Assembly (NCBI GenBank): GCA_937975765.1
Contig: CALJUR010000109.1
Span: forward strand, 11,888 to 75,887
Source: an uncultured Myxococcales bacterium
Lineage (GTDB): Bacteria > Myxococcota_A > UBA9042 > DTJE01
Direction: 5' to 3'
Length of the DNA: 64,000 nucleotides
Positions within the stretch are counted from its first letter, which is position 1, and each line of letters starts with the position of its first letter. Below, in pieces: positions 50,507 through 59,187 of this stretch. The notes under the pieces were generated by a model. It did not search any database. It saw nothing but the letters and a program-made list of their open reading frames with translations, and was not told the origin of the DNA. The translations under genes were made by a program, and so were the position numbers.

Positions 50507-52588
50507 TCAGCGGGACAGGACGGCCCGGGCGGTCCCGTCGGCGCCGATCGTCGCTTCCACGGCGGGCAGCATCGCCCCGGCATCCGCGTCGTACGCCTGC
50601 AGGCGCACGACCTCGCCGGGCTTCCCCGCCAGTTCCACCCGGATCGCGTCCGCGTCGGGCCGCACCGCCGTGAACCGCCGGTCCGCCACCGTCACGTACT
50701 TGCCGGTCTCGCCGATCAGCGCCAGCCCGTTGTCGAACACCGGCGCCAGCACCTGGTACGAGAAGCCGTACAGGTGCTGGATCGGGGCCAGGTCGAATGT
50801 CCCGGCCACCACGCGGGCCGCGCCGGACCGCCAGTCGTACGCCACGCGACGCCCTTCGATCCCCAGGTCCGCGGCCAGGTCCACTCGCCAGTCGTCCACC
50901 GCCTCCGGAAACACGAAGGTCTGCTCGACCGGCATCCCCGGATCCGTGGACACCAGTGCCCACAGCCGGTCCTCGTCGGTCCGCTCCTCGTGCTCGGACG
51001 CGATCAGGTACGCGGCCAGGTAGTCCCAGCGCCCCACCCCCGGCCGGTCGGAGAACGTCGCGGTGGTCCAGGGCCGCCGGTGCGGCAGGAACATGCGGTC
51101 CACCGGGAAGGCCGGCCGGTCGGGCTTCAGCACCAGGCCGTCCGCCCGGCACGTCGGCAGCACGATGTCCGGCCTCACCCGCCCCAGGCCGTCGCTGACG
51201 CCGACGATGCCGCCCGACAGGTTCGCCACCAGCGCCTCGGCCTGCCCGGCCTTCTCGGCCGACTGGAAGTTGTCCTTGAACGGCCAGACCCCCAGCGCCC
51301 ACGCCACCATGCCGGTGGTCGTGAACTGTGGCCAGTAGGCCTCCTTGGCCAAGTCCGTCGCGTAGTCGACCGAGGCGCGGAAGGTCGTGACGTTCGGGTG
51401 GTCCAGCGCGGACAGCAACTGCGCTCCCTCGGCCATGCACATCTGCACGGTCAGGCCCACGGCCCGCGCCGCGTCCGCGATGTTGGCGACGAACTGCTGG
51501 CCGCGGTCGGGCTGGGCCCGCAGCCACGGGACGCGCCACCACTGCCGGCTGAACCAGTCCTGCTCGTAGGTCTCGATGCCCCAGGCCTTCGCGTTCGCCA
51601 TCAGTTCGGCGAAGAACTCCGGCGCAACCGGGAAGGCCAGCCCGTCGCCGTCCACGAACGGGTACCGGTCGCGGTAGGGCGTGTCCGACGCGTACCAGCG
51701 GTTGTGCGCCACCAGCGGCAGGCCCAGGTCCGCCACGAAGGCCGGCAACCCGCGCGGGAAGACCTCCGGAATGGGCTCCCAGGTGATCGTCCCGCCGTTC
51801 TCGCCGGGCAGCGTCCCCGGCCGCTTCGGATACCACCAGGAATCGATCTGCATGTGCCCGTAGGGAACGCCCAGCCCGTCCGCCTCGGCCTTCACCGCCA
51901 GCAGGGTCTGTTCGAACGTCATCCCCTCCTCGGTGCGGTAGTAGTACCAGGCGCCGTTGTCCGTCCAGTAGCCCGGCGTCGACAAGCCGGCGTCCGCGTA
52001 CCGGTCGGCCCGCGCGCGCCCCCGGTCCTCCAGCAGCCGGTCGCCCCAGGCGGTCAGCGTGGCGCCGATCCCGTGTCCCTCCACGACCAGGTACCGCTGC
52101 ACGAACCCCGCCGGCACCGACTCGAGGTCCCCGTGCAGCGCCAGCCGCACCCGCCCGTCCTCCGGCCGCAGGATGGTCCCGTGGAAGTGGTCCATCGGCG
52201 ACACCACCAGCACGTCCAGGTCGTCGGAGTACAGGACGACCGGCCCCCAGGTCCACAGCGGGACCAGGTAGGGCGGCGCGAAGGCGGTCAGGTGGAAGTT
52301 CAGGACGTGCGTGTACTTCGCGTCCACGACCAGCGGCGCGAACTCGTGGGACGGCGTGCGGAAGTCGGCGGTGGCGATGCCCGCCAGGCCGTCCGGCAGC
52401 GAAAACGACAGAACCCGGTGCGCGAAGGCCGGCGGCACGTCGGTCGCGTCGGCGTCCGAAGGCGCGTCGCCGGCAACGTCGGAAAGGACGTCGCCCGGAC
52501 CGGTGTCGCCCTCCCCGCAAGCACCCAGGCACAGGCCTGCCGCGATCGTCAGGACGGTCGCGATCCTCCGCCGGAACCTCCGGGCCAT
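50507..52588 (-). CDS. Lipoprotein with alpha-galactosidase-like TIM barrel (putative)
   Basis: A 693-residue exported lipoprotein (lipobox ending GLCLGAC, Asp-rich linker). The centre resembles clan GH-D/GH31-type glycosidases: GYWTDNGAWYYYRTEEGMTF, GVPYGHMQIDSWWYPKR, a THE-like PLVAHNRWYASD, and YEQDWFSRQWWRVP, whose Asp could be a nucleophile, followed by TFRASVDYATD. The C-terminal 150 residues look like a beta-sandwich. The assignment is by motif impression only. ATG at 52588 has a GAGGAGG site; a longer frame is a shadow through the divergent gene. Confidence 0.55.
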   Translation of the reverse strand: MARRFRRRIATVLTIAAGLCLGACGEGDTGPGDVLSDVAGDAPSDADATDVPPAFAHRVLSFSLPDGLAGIATADFRTPSHEFAPLVVDAKYTHVLNFHLTAFAPPYLVPLWTWGPVVLYSDDLDVLVVSPMDHFHGTILRPEDGRVRLALHGDLESVPAGFVQRYLVVEGHGIGATLTAWGDRLLEDRGRARADRYADAGLSTPGYWTDNGAWYYYRTEEGMTFEQTLLAVKAEADGLGVPYGHMQIDSWWYPKRPGTLPGENGGTITWEPIPEVFPRGLPAFVADLGLPLVAHNRWYASDTPYRDRYPFVDGDGLAFPVAPEFFAELMANAKAWGIETYEQDWFSRQWWRVPWLRAQPDRGQQFVANIADAARAVGLTVQMCMAEGAQLLSALDHPNVTTFRASVDYATDLAKEAYWPQFTTTGMVAWALGVWPFKDNFQSAEKAGQAEALVANLSGGIVGVSDGLGRVRPDIVLPTCRADGLVLKPDRPAFPVDRMFLPHRRPWTTATFSDRPGVGRWDYLAAYLIASEHEERTDEDRLWALVSTDPGMPVEQTFVFPEAVDDWRVDLAADLGIEGRRVAYDWRSGAARVVAGTFDLAPIQHLYGFSYQVLAPVFDNGLALIGETGKYVTVADRRFTAVRPDADAIRVELAGKPGEVVRLQAYDADAGAMLPAVEATIGADGTARAVLSR

Positions 52589-52662
52589 GCGGGCCTCCTC
52601 GTGCAGGACGGGCGGATTGTCCCGCATCCGGTGCGAGGCCGGCAAGCCTCCCCGCGACGCGA

Positions 52663-52692
52663 TTGACAGCCCCGGATCGATCCCCTTACACT
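52663..52692 (+). promoter_or_regulatory. Candidate promoter for a leaderless mRNA
   Basis: TTGACA (52663-52668), 18-base spacer, TACACT (52687-52692). The ATG follows seven bases later, so transcription would begin at or next to the start codon; no ribosome site is present. Confidence 0.6.
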
Positions 52693-52699
52693 GCCGCCC

Positions 52700-53947
52700 A
52701 TGACCGAAGGACGTCCTTCCCGTTTCCCGGCCTGGGCGCGCCGCCTGGGCATCGCCGGCATCATCACGCTGGCGACGCTGTCCCTGGGTGAAATGGAGGT
52801 CCGCTGGACGGGCCTGGACCTGCGGATGCTGCGAAGCGGCCTCAAGTACAACACGATGGACCTGCCCAGCTACCGGAGGTCGGACGATCCCTTCCTGCGC
52901 TACGAGCTGGCACCGGGGACCGCCAACCGCTACGAGGCGTACCGGGTGGACGGCCACTTCGACCACCGCACCTACGGCGTGACGGTCGGACCGTTCGGGG
53001 AGCGCGAGCCGTCGCACCCCCTGGAGAAGGGCCCGGGGGTCTTCCGCATCGCGCTGTTCGGCGCGTCCTCGTCCTACGGCAGCGGCGTTAGCGACGACGA
53101 GACCCTGCCGGCCGCGCTGGAGCGGAGGCTGAACCGGATGGCCCGGGATTCGGGCGAACCGGGCCTGCCGACCTTCGAGGTGCTGAACTTCGCCGCCGGC
53201 GCGTACCAGGAGTCGCAGATGGCCCGCCGGGCCTGCCGGGTCCTGGACCAGCGCCGGCCCGACCTGGTCCTGGTCCAGGCGAACGTCCAGGAGCGGCGCG
53301 CCTTCCTGGGCAGCCAGGAGGCGATCGAGGCCATCGATCTGCCCACGCTGCTGGACGACCCGGATTCCGTGCAGGAGAACTTCCCGGCGCCCTGGGTCCC
53401 GGAGGCGGTCCACCAGGTCCTGCTGCGCGCCTCCGGCCTGTACCGCGTCTGGATCGGCCTGGTCCGCAGCCGCTGTCCCTCGTGCGACCACGTGGACCGG
53501 CGCGGGCACGCCGCCGGCCGCAGGCTGAACCGGCGCGAGATGGAACGCCTGGCGGAGGAGGCGGGGCGCCGGCACGTCCCGGTCCACGTGTTCGGGATTC
53601 CCCTGCCGACGACGGAGACCCGGACGGGTCGCGGCAGCCTGGCCCCGCTGCTGGACCAGCAGAAGCACGCCGGCCTCCCGGGGGTGACGGCGAACCAGCT
53701 GGTGGTCTCGGGGGCCGACCCGGTTGCCACCCGGGTCCACCCGCCGGCCTGGGCCCTGGAGGAATGGGCGGCCGACCTGGCGGACGACCTGGTCCTGCTG
53801 AAGAAGGTCCCCTTGCGGGCGCACCCGCCGATCCCGCCGGGGACCGCACCCGTTCCGCCGGGACGAGACCGGGAAGGGGCGGCCGGCACAGGGCGGACGC
53901 CGCCCGGTCCGGGTCAGGGCAGGTTCGCGACCACCTCCAGGGTGTAG
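52700..53947 (+). CDS. SGNH-hydrolase-like envelope protein
   Basis: A 415-residue protein with an N-terminal hydrophobic anchor (about 14-32, LGIAGIITLATLSLGE) and an SGNH-like domain: FGASSSYGSGVSDDETLPA (about 118-136, block I; Gly-Ala-Ser-Ser in place of Gly-Asp-Ser) and NFAAGAYQESQ (block II Gly). A clear Asn-rich block III and a C-terminal D-x-x-H are not evident, although TRVHPPAWALEEWA has a suitable His. It is similar in layout to the 46480 gene and to proteins that modify exopolysaccharides. Its 3' end overlaps the convergent gene by 34 bases. Confidence 0.62.
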   Translation: MTEGRPSRFPAWARRLGIAGIITLATLSLGEMEVRWTGLDLRMLRSGLKYNTMDLPSYRRSDDPFLRYELAPGTANRYEAYRVDGHFDHRTYGVTVGPFGEREPSHPLEKGPGVFRIALFGASSSYGSGVSDDETLPAALERRLNRMARDSGEPGLPTFEVLNFAAGAYQESQMARRACRVLDQRRPDLVLVQANVQERRAFLGSQEAIEAIDLPTLLDDPDSVQENFPAPWVPEAVHQVLLRASGLYRVWIGLVRSRCPSCDHVDRRGHAAGRRLNRREMERLAEEAGRRHVPVHVFGIPLPTTETRTGRGSLAPLLDQQKHAGLPGVTANQLVVSGADPVATRVHPPAWALEEWAADLADDLVLLKKVPLRAHPPIPPGTAPVPPGRDREGAAGTGRTPPGPGQGRFATTSRV

Positions 53948-56412
53948 TCGGCGTCCCACGGTCGTCCCAGGAACCCGTCGCCCGCGTCCACCACCACGTA
54001 CCCCGTGCCCGCGGGAAGCGCCGCGGTCACCTCGGAGGCCACGAAACTGTCCGTTCCGACGGCGCAGGCCTTCTCCCCGGACGGCCCGCAGTCGGGACCG
54101 AACAGCGCGACCGCCGGGGTGCTGCCGTCCGGCGCCAGCGCCCGCGCCGTGACCGTGGCCGCAACGTCCAGGACGAAGGAATGCGCGGTGTCGGCGCCGG
54201 TCCCCGACCAGGCGCTGCACGAGACGGCCAGATCGTCGCCACGCCCCCGGGTCGTGTTGTGGAAGACCACCGGGACGCCCGGCGACAGGGCCTGGCCGCC
54301 GTTCAGCTGGAAGGCGCTGGCGCAGTCCTCGCCCGACCGGCCTCCCGTGCACGCGTCATCCTCGAAGCAGCCCGGGTCCTCGCAGTCGGTCCGGCCGTCC
54401 TCGTCCTGGTCCACCCCGTCGTCGCAGTCCTCCGGGGTCCCGGCCGCCTCGAACCACGCGTCCACCTGCACGGTCACCGGCTCGCCCCGGCCGTCCGCGC
54501 CCCGGCTGCCGGCGTCGATCACGACCACGTATGCTCCCGGTTCCAGCACCGCGGACCAGTTCGCCAGCCCGAACAGCGTCTCGCCGCATCCCAGCAAACT
54601 GCCGTCGCCGCACGGGGCCCGCATCACGTACAGCGCCGGGGTCGCGTCCAGGAACTCCCGCGACTCCACGCCGATGCCGACCGCCATCCGGTCCGCCAGC
54701 GCGAACGAGAAGGTCGCGTCCTGGCCCCCGTCCGACAGCGGCGCGCACGCGGCCGACAGGTCGTCCCGCATCCCGGCGGTCGAGGCGTACCCCGTCCAGT
54801 GCAGGCCCTCGGTGCCGACCGCGGCCAGGGTGATCGGCGCGGTACCGCCCATCGGCACCGGGTCCGCGCAGGACTCGGCGTCGTGGCCGCCGGTGCACGC
54901 GTCGTCGCCGAAGCAGTCCTCGTCCTCGCAGTCCACCCAGGCATCGGCGTCGTTGTCGGCCCCGTCCGCACAGGCCGACTCCGGCTGGGTCCCGCAAAGG
55001 AACTGGATCCGGTACGCCCCGGACTGGAAGACGCTGGCGTCCAGCATCACCCGGTAGTCCCGGCCGGCCTTCGCCGCGAAGCCGGCCCCCTGGGGGTCCG
55101 TGGTGTGCCAGATGGTGACCCCGCCGACCGAGTACAGTTCGTCGCACGAACGTCCCGGATCGCCTTCCTTGAAGTTGACGTTGAAGTAGTCCGTGCCGCC
55201 GGCCTCGGGCCCGAAGTACACCGCGACGTTCGTGGGCTGGGCCACCTGGAAGGCATACCAGTCCGCGTCGTCGGCCGAGGCCAGCACCCCGTGGACGGTG
55301 TCGCCGCAGGACAGCACGGCCTCGGAGGCGCAGCCCTGGCAGCCCGCGTCCGCCTGGCAGTCCTGGTCCAGGCAGTCGGTCTCGCCGTCCAGGTCGTCGT
55401 CCTGCCGGTCGCCGCACAGGGTCTCGGACGCCGGCGGCGCCTCGAACGTGAAGTTGATGCCGTAGGGGCCGGCGGGAGCCGTCGGCGCCGTCATCGAGTC
55501 GACGACGAACAGGTAGTCGCCCGGCGGGAGCGGCCACACCAGCACGGCGTCCGCGTTGCCCCCCACCGCGCAGTCCAGCAGGCGATCGGGCTGGCAGCCG
55601 TCCCGGTAAAGCATCAGGACCGATCCAGGGGTCGCCACCGGGTCGTCCCCGTCGAAATCGGCGTGCACCGAGACCCGCATCGGGGCGCCCAGCACCAGGT
55701 GCCAGGCCGCGTCGGGGCCTCCCGTCTCCAGCACGCAGTCCGGGGCGTAGTGGTCCTTCATGCCCGTCGTGTCGCCCCGGTAGGCCAGGGTCTGCCCGGC
55801 CATCGCCGCGGTCACCGGCTGGCCCTCGTGGACCGGCAGGGCCTCCCGGCAGACGTCGCCGGCGGGCAGGGCCAGGCAGCCTGCGTCCGCGTCGCACTGG
55901 GGATCGTCGCAGTCGATCCGGAAGTCGCCGTTGTCGTCCGCACCGTTGCCGCAATTCTCGGGCCGGCAGCCCGGGATCGCGGGGTGCAGGCAGGTGCCGC
56001 CCTCGCAGACGTCCAGGGTGCAGGGGTCCCCGTCGTCGCAGTCGGACGGCTGGCACCCGGGCGCGGCGTCGTCCGTGGCCGGCACGTCGTCGCCGGGCAA
56101 CTCCGCCTGGACATCGCCGGGCACGTCCTCACCGGGCAGCTCGGCCTGGGCATCGCCGGGCGCGGCCTCGCCGGGCAGGTCGGGGGCGGCCTCGCCGGAC
56201 AGGTCGTTGGCATCGGTCCCCCCGTCTTCCGGGGCGTCCTCGCCATCGGGCCGTGCCGCGTCCGCGTCGTCCGGGGGAGCATCCACAGGCAGGTCGGCCA
56301 GTCCGGGGTCGCCTCCCGCATCGCCCCCCGCATCCTGATCCCCCCCGCCTCCGCCGCAGGCGAACATCGCGGCGGCGGCCAGGATTGCCAGCCAACCATT
56401 GCATTTCTTCAT
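53914..56412 (-). CDS. Large lipoprotein with Ca-binding-type Asp/Cys repeats
   Basis: An 832-residue surface lipoprotein: signal ending AAAMFAC, then a long Asp/Glu/Pro/Ala linker (about 22-120) with the repeat ELPGEDVPGDVQ. Modules of the form CxNGxDDDxDGxTDCxDxDC occur four times (about 155, 320, 475, 640), as in many myxobacterial proteins with calcium-binding thrombospondin-3-like or MopE-like repeats. They alternate with beta-sandwich domains (for example DADWYAFQVAQPTNVAVYF), resembling pre-peptidase C-terminal (PPC) domains. Probably a structural or adhesive protein. ATG at 56412 has a GGGAGGAATCC site. Confidence 0.78.
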   Translation of the reverse strand: MKKCNGWLAILAAAAMFACGGGGGDQDAGGDAGGDPGLADLPVDAPPDDADAARPDGEDAPEDGGTDANDLSGEAAPDLPGEAAPGDAQAELPGEDVPGDVQAELPGDDVPATDDAAPGCQPSDCDDGDPCTLDVCEGGTCLHPAIPGCRPENCGNGADDNGDFRIDCDDPQCDADAGCLALPAGDVCREALPVHEGQPVTAAMAGQTLAYRGDTTGMKDHYAPDCVLETGGPDAAWHLVLGAPMRVSVHADFDGDDPVATPGSVLMLYRDGCQPDRLLDCAVGGNADAVLVWPLPPGDYLFVVDSMTAPTAPAGPYGINFTFEAPPASETLCGDRQDDDLDGETDCLDQDCQADAGCQGCASEAVLSCGDTVHGVLASADDADWYAFQVAQPTNVAVYFGPEAGGTDYFNVNFKEGDPGRSCDELYSVGGVTIWHTTDPQGAGFAAKAGRDYRVMLDASVFQSGAYRIQFLCGTQPESACADGADNDADAWVDCEDEDCFGDDACTGGHDAESCADPVPMGGTAPITLAAVGTEGLHWTGYASTAGMRDDLSAACAPLSDGGQDATFSFALADRMAVGIGVESREFLDATPALYVMRAPCGDGSLLGCGETLFGLANWSAVLEPGAYVVVIDAGSRGADGRGEPVTVQVDAWFEAAGTPEDCDDGVDQDEDGRTDCEDPGCFEDDACTGGRSGEDCASAFQLNGGQALSPGVPVVFHNTTRGRGDDLAVSCSAWSGTGADTAHSFVLDVAATVTARALAPDGSTPAVALFGPDCGPSGEKACAVGTDSFVASEVTAALPAGTGYVVVDAGDGFLGRPWDADYTLEVVANLP

Positions 56413-56483
56413 GGATTCCTCCCTTGTCCAGTCGCGCATGCCCGGGCCGACCGGGGGGATCATAACCAAGGGGACGTTCGCCC

Positions 56484-57692
56484 TCAACGCAACAGCCACC
56501 AGGCCAGCACCGCCAGCAGCGCGACGCCCACGCCCGCCGCGCCCAGCAGCCAGGGGAGGCGCAGCGATGCCAGGGGGGGAGGTTCGGGCAGGGCGGGCTC
56601 GGCGCCCGGCACGTTCCTCAGCGCGGGCAGCGACCGCGTCCCCATCACGTACCGGTCCACCAGCCGCACCAGCTCGGACCGCGACTTCGCAGACGCCCGC
56701 ATCTCCTCGGGATCCCACGCCGACGGCCCCGACGGGAACGCGCGGTCCAGGTCGGCCAGCACCTCCGCCGCGGTGGCGTGGCGCCGCGCCGGGTCCTTCT
56801 GCAGCATCTTCAGCAGGATCTCGTCCATCGCGGGCGGCACGTCGGGCCACCTGGAGGACGGCGGCTGCGGCGGGGTCTCCAGGTGCTGGCGCAGCACCTC
56901 CTCCATCGTCCCGGTGAACGGGGCCACGCCCGTCAGCGCCCGGTACAGGATCACGCCCAGGCTGTAAAGGTCGGCGCGCCCGTCCAGGTTCCGGGCGCCC
57001 CGGGCCTGCTCGGGCGCCATGTAGGTCGGCGTCCCCATCACGGTCCGCGACAGCGTCAGCCGGCGCCGCGGTCCGGACCCGTCCAGCACCTCGTTCATGC
57101 GCGCGAACCCGAAGTCCAGGATGCGCACCAGCGGCTGGCCGGTCGGATCCCGGGCCAGCAGCAGGTTGCCGGGCTTCATGTCCCGGTGGACGACCCCGCG
57201 GCTGTGGGCCACGTCCAGCGCCGCCAGGACCTGCCGGGCAATCGTCAGCACGGTCGCCAGCGGAAGCGTGCCGCGCCGTGCCAGCACGTCGTCCAGCCCC
57301 ACCCCCTCGACGTACTCCATCGTGAAGTAGTGGGTGCCGTCGGGCAGTTGGCCGAAGTCGTACGCGGGCACGACCTGCGGGATCTCCAGCGACTTGGTCA
57401 GCACCGCCTCCAGCCGGAACCGGTGCACGATCTCCGGGTCGTGGGTCAGTTCGGGGCGCAGCAGCTTGACCGCCACCCGGCCGCCCTCCTGCGGATCCTC
57501 GGCCAGGTACACGCTGCCCGTCGCGCCGTACCCGATTCGCCGCGTCAGCACCAGCCGCCCCAGGACGACCTGGCCCAGCCTGGGGTCGGGCGGCCAGCCG
57601 TGCGGCGGCCGGGCCTCGCGGCAGGAGTCGCAGCGGGGGTCGGTGGGCTCCAGCGGGTTGCCGCAGCGCCCGCAGGCGACAGCCGTTTCCAT
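56484..57692 (-). CDS. Membrane-anchored Ser/Thr protein kinase with zinc-ribbon N-terminus
   Basis: Hanks-type kinase of 402 residues. A zinc ribbon (CGRCGNPLEPTDPRCDSC, 7-24) precedes the kinase domain (45-320): Gly loop GYGATGSVYLAED, Lys in VAVKLL (about K77), catalytic VVHRDMKPGNLLL (about 168-179), DFGFAR (about 193-198) and GTPTYMAPEQARG. All catalytic residues are intact. A Ser/Pro-rich linker leads to one C-terminal membrane helix (LLGAAGVGVALLAVLAWWLL) with no extracellular domain. The substrate is unknown; it diverges from the DHH-motif gene. Confidence 0.93.
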   Translation of the reverse strand: METAVACGRCGNPLEPTDPRCDSCREARPPHGWPPDPRLGQVVLGRLVLTRRIGYGATGSVYLAEDPQEGGRVAVKLLRPELTHDPEIVHRFRLEAVLTKSLEIPQVVPAYDFGQLPDGTHYFTMEYVEGVGLDDVLARRGTLPLATVLTIARQVLAALDVAHSRGVVHRDMKPGNLLLARDPTGQPLVRILDFGFARMNEVLDGSGPRRRLTLSRTVMGTPTYMAPEQARGARNLDGRADLYSLGVILYRALTGVAPFTGTMEEVLRQHLETPPQPPSSRWPDVPPAMDEILLKMLQKDPARRHATAAEVLADLDRAFPSGPSAWDPEEMRASAKSRSELVRLVDRYVMGTRSLPALRNVPGAEPALPEPPPLASLRLPWLLGAAGVGVALLAVLAWWLLR

Positions 57693-57815
57693 CGCGCCTC
57701 TCCGTTGCCCTGCTTGTACCGCGCGGGCCGGTCCGGAGGCAAGAGCCTCCCTGCGGACCGCCGACGGCGCTATCCTCGTGGGACGGACCCGGGCGTTCCC
57801 GGAAGGAGGCGGCCG

Positions 57816-58901
57816 ATGGATGGCTCGGAACCCCTGCGCTACCGGATGGAGAACGGGCCCGAGGGCCCGCAGATCGCCTGCGTGAACACCCCGAATGTCC
57901 GGCTGCGGGTGCGGCGCGGGCAGACCGCGACGCGCGGCGCCCTGAAGAGGGCGGCGCCCGGCACGATCTGGCTGGACGGGGCGTTCGACGGCGCGCCCTT
58001 CCACGACCACGCCCGGCGCCTGTACTCGATGGACCACCACGCGGGATGCCTGCGCCCGATCACCCTGTCCACGTGCGAGCAGGCCGCGACGATGCTGGTG
58101 CTGGGGATGCCCCTGAAGGAGGGCGACTGGACCCTCGTGCTGAACGAGCCCGACCTGGACGCGGTGCTGGCGGCGTGGGTCTTCCTGAACCACCTGGACC
58201 TGCTGGCGCGCGAGGCGATGCTGTTGCGCGAGGCGATGCCGCTGGTGCGGCTGGAGGGCGTCATCGACGTGCACGGCCTGGGCCGGGAGGTGCTGGCGGG
58301 CCTGCCCGACGACGTGCAGGCCCGGCACCTGGCGGGCATCGAGGCGCTGATGCAGCCGGTGCGCGATGCCCGGGCGGCCGGGGAATGGGCGTCGATCGAC
58401 GCGACGGAGTTCACGCTGCGAATGCTGGAGGCGATCGACCGGCAGGTGATGCCCGAGGCGGAGCGGGCGCGGCTGCTGGACCTGCAGGAGGCGGGCCGGG
58501 TCGCGCTGCGCGGGCAGAAGGTGGCCCTGTGGGTCCGGTCGCACCTGGGGGTCTACGAGGTCGAACAGCACCTGGCCGAACGGTACGGCCGGGCGCTGGG
58601 GCTGCTGGTGCTGGACGCCGGCGAAGGGCGCTTCACGCTGCGGAGGACCGATGCCTTCCTGGACGCGGGGCTGTCGCGCCTGTACCGCGTCCTGAACCGC
58701 CGGGACCCGCGGGCCCGCGGCGAGGGCAACGCCTGGGGCGGCGCCGAGGACATCGGCGGCTCGCCGCGCGGCACCGGTTCGGGGCTGTCGGGCGAGGAGG
58801 TGATGGACGTGGTCCAGCGCGTCTTCGGCGCGCGCCGGACCTGGTGGCGACGGTTCCGGGACTGGGTGCGGCGGGGGCCGCGGGATCGCGCCCGGACCTG
58901 A
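57816..58901 (+). CDS. DHH-motif protein, unknown (possibly phosphoesterase-related)
   Basis: A 361-residue soluble protein. It has FHDHARRLYSMDHHAGC (DHH at about 73-75), then EPDLDAVLAAW (about 111-121). Both recall DHH phosphoesterases, where a DxDA-type motif normally comes before DHH; here the order is reversed. The C-terminus contains NAWGGAEDIGGSPRGTGSGL (about 308-327), a Gly-rich stretch in the place of the DHHA1 substrate loop. Start ATG at 57816 has a GGAGG site; a TATCCT -10-like box is about 40 bases before. Catalysis is not established, and no partner gene is obvious. Confidence 0.65.
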   Translation: MDGSEPLRYRMENGPEGPQIACVNTPNVRLRVRRGQTATRGALKRAAPGTIWLDGAFDGAPFHDHARRLYSMDHHAGCLRPITLSTCEQAATMLVLGMPLKEGDWTLVLNEPDLDAVLAAWVFLNHLDLLAREAMLLREAMPLVRLEGVIDVHGLGREVLAGLPDDVQARHLAGIEALMQPVRDARAAGEWASIDATEFTLRMLEAIDRQVMPEAERARLLDLQEAGRVALRGQKVALWVRSHLGVYEVEQHLAERYGRALGLLVLDAGEGRFTLRRTDAFLDAGLSRLYRVLNRRDPRARGEGNAWGGAEDIGGSPRGTGSGLSGEEVMDVVQRVFGARRTWWRRFRDWVRRGPRDRART

Positions 58902-58915
58902 CCGGCAGGACCGCG

Positions 58916-58944
58916 TTGATGCCCCCGATCCCATCGCGTATCAT
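58916..58944 (+). promoter_or_regulatory. Promoter of the peptide/radical SAM cassette
   Basis: TTGATG (58916-58921), exactly 17 bases, TATCAT (58939-58944), 30 bases before the ATG of the small peptide, which has a GAGGGAG site. Start of transcription is expected near 58951. Confidence 0.65.
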
Positions 58945-58973
58945 GTAGAAGGTCCAAGGAAGGCGAGGGAGCC

Positions 58974-59165
58974 ATGGAGAAGTCGCCCGATCGGCGCCCG
59001 GTCAAGACACGCGACACCCCGGCGCCGGCGCCGCGCCCGTTGACGATCGAGTCCCTGGAGGAACGGATCGCCCCGTCGGCGACCCCGGCGAAGAAGGTGC
59101 CCAACCCGCCCCCCTACGCCCCCGGCACCCTTTACGGCCTGGTCCGGCGCGGCAACCTCCGCTAG
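58974..59165 (+). CDS. Putative RiPP precursor peptide (single unit)
   Basis: A 63-residue peptide that I do not match to a named family. It has a charged N-terminus (MEKSPDRRPVKTRDTPAPAP), a leader-like block PLTIESLEERIAP (about 22-34), a short spacer and a core-like C-terminus KKVPNPPPYAPGT-L-YGLV-R-R-G-NLR. The same blocks recur in tandem at 63692-64000 (LTVEELEKRIAP ... VPNPPPYAPGT ... YGLV ... NLR), so both the leader and the core are conserved. It is directly followed by a methyltransferase, two radical SAM/SPASM enzymes and an acetyltransferase, the usual neighbours of a ribosomally made, modified peptide. No Cys is present, so a sactipeptide is excluded. The two Tyr, the Asn and the Pro cluster of the core are possible sites of change. 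Confidence 0.7.
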   Translation: MEKSPDRRPVKTRDTPAPAPRPLTIESLEERIAPSATPAKKVPNPPPYAPGTLYGLVRRGNLR

Positions 59166-59187
59166 CCCGGCCCCTTCCGGAGGGTGC

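Noticed and set aside
53914..56412. Cleaved adhesin or toxin with peptidase activity
   Set aside because: Only linker, Ca-type repeats and beta-sandwich modules are visible; no catalytic motif was found.
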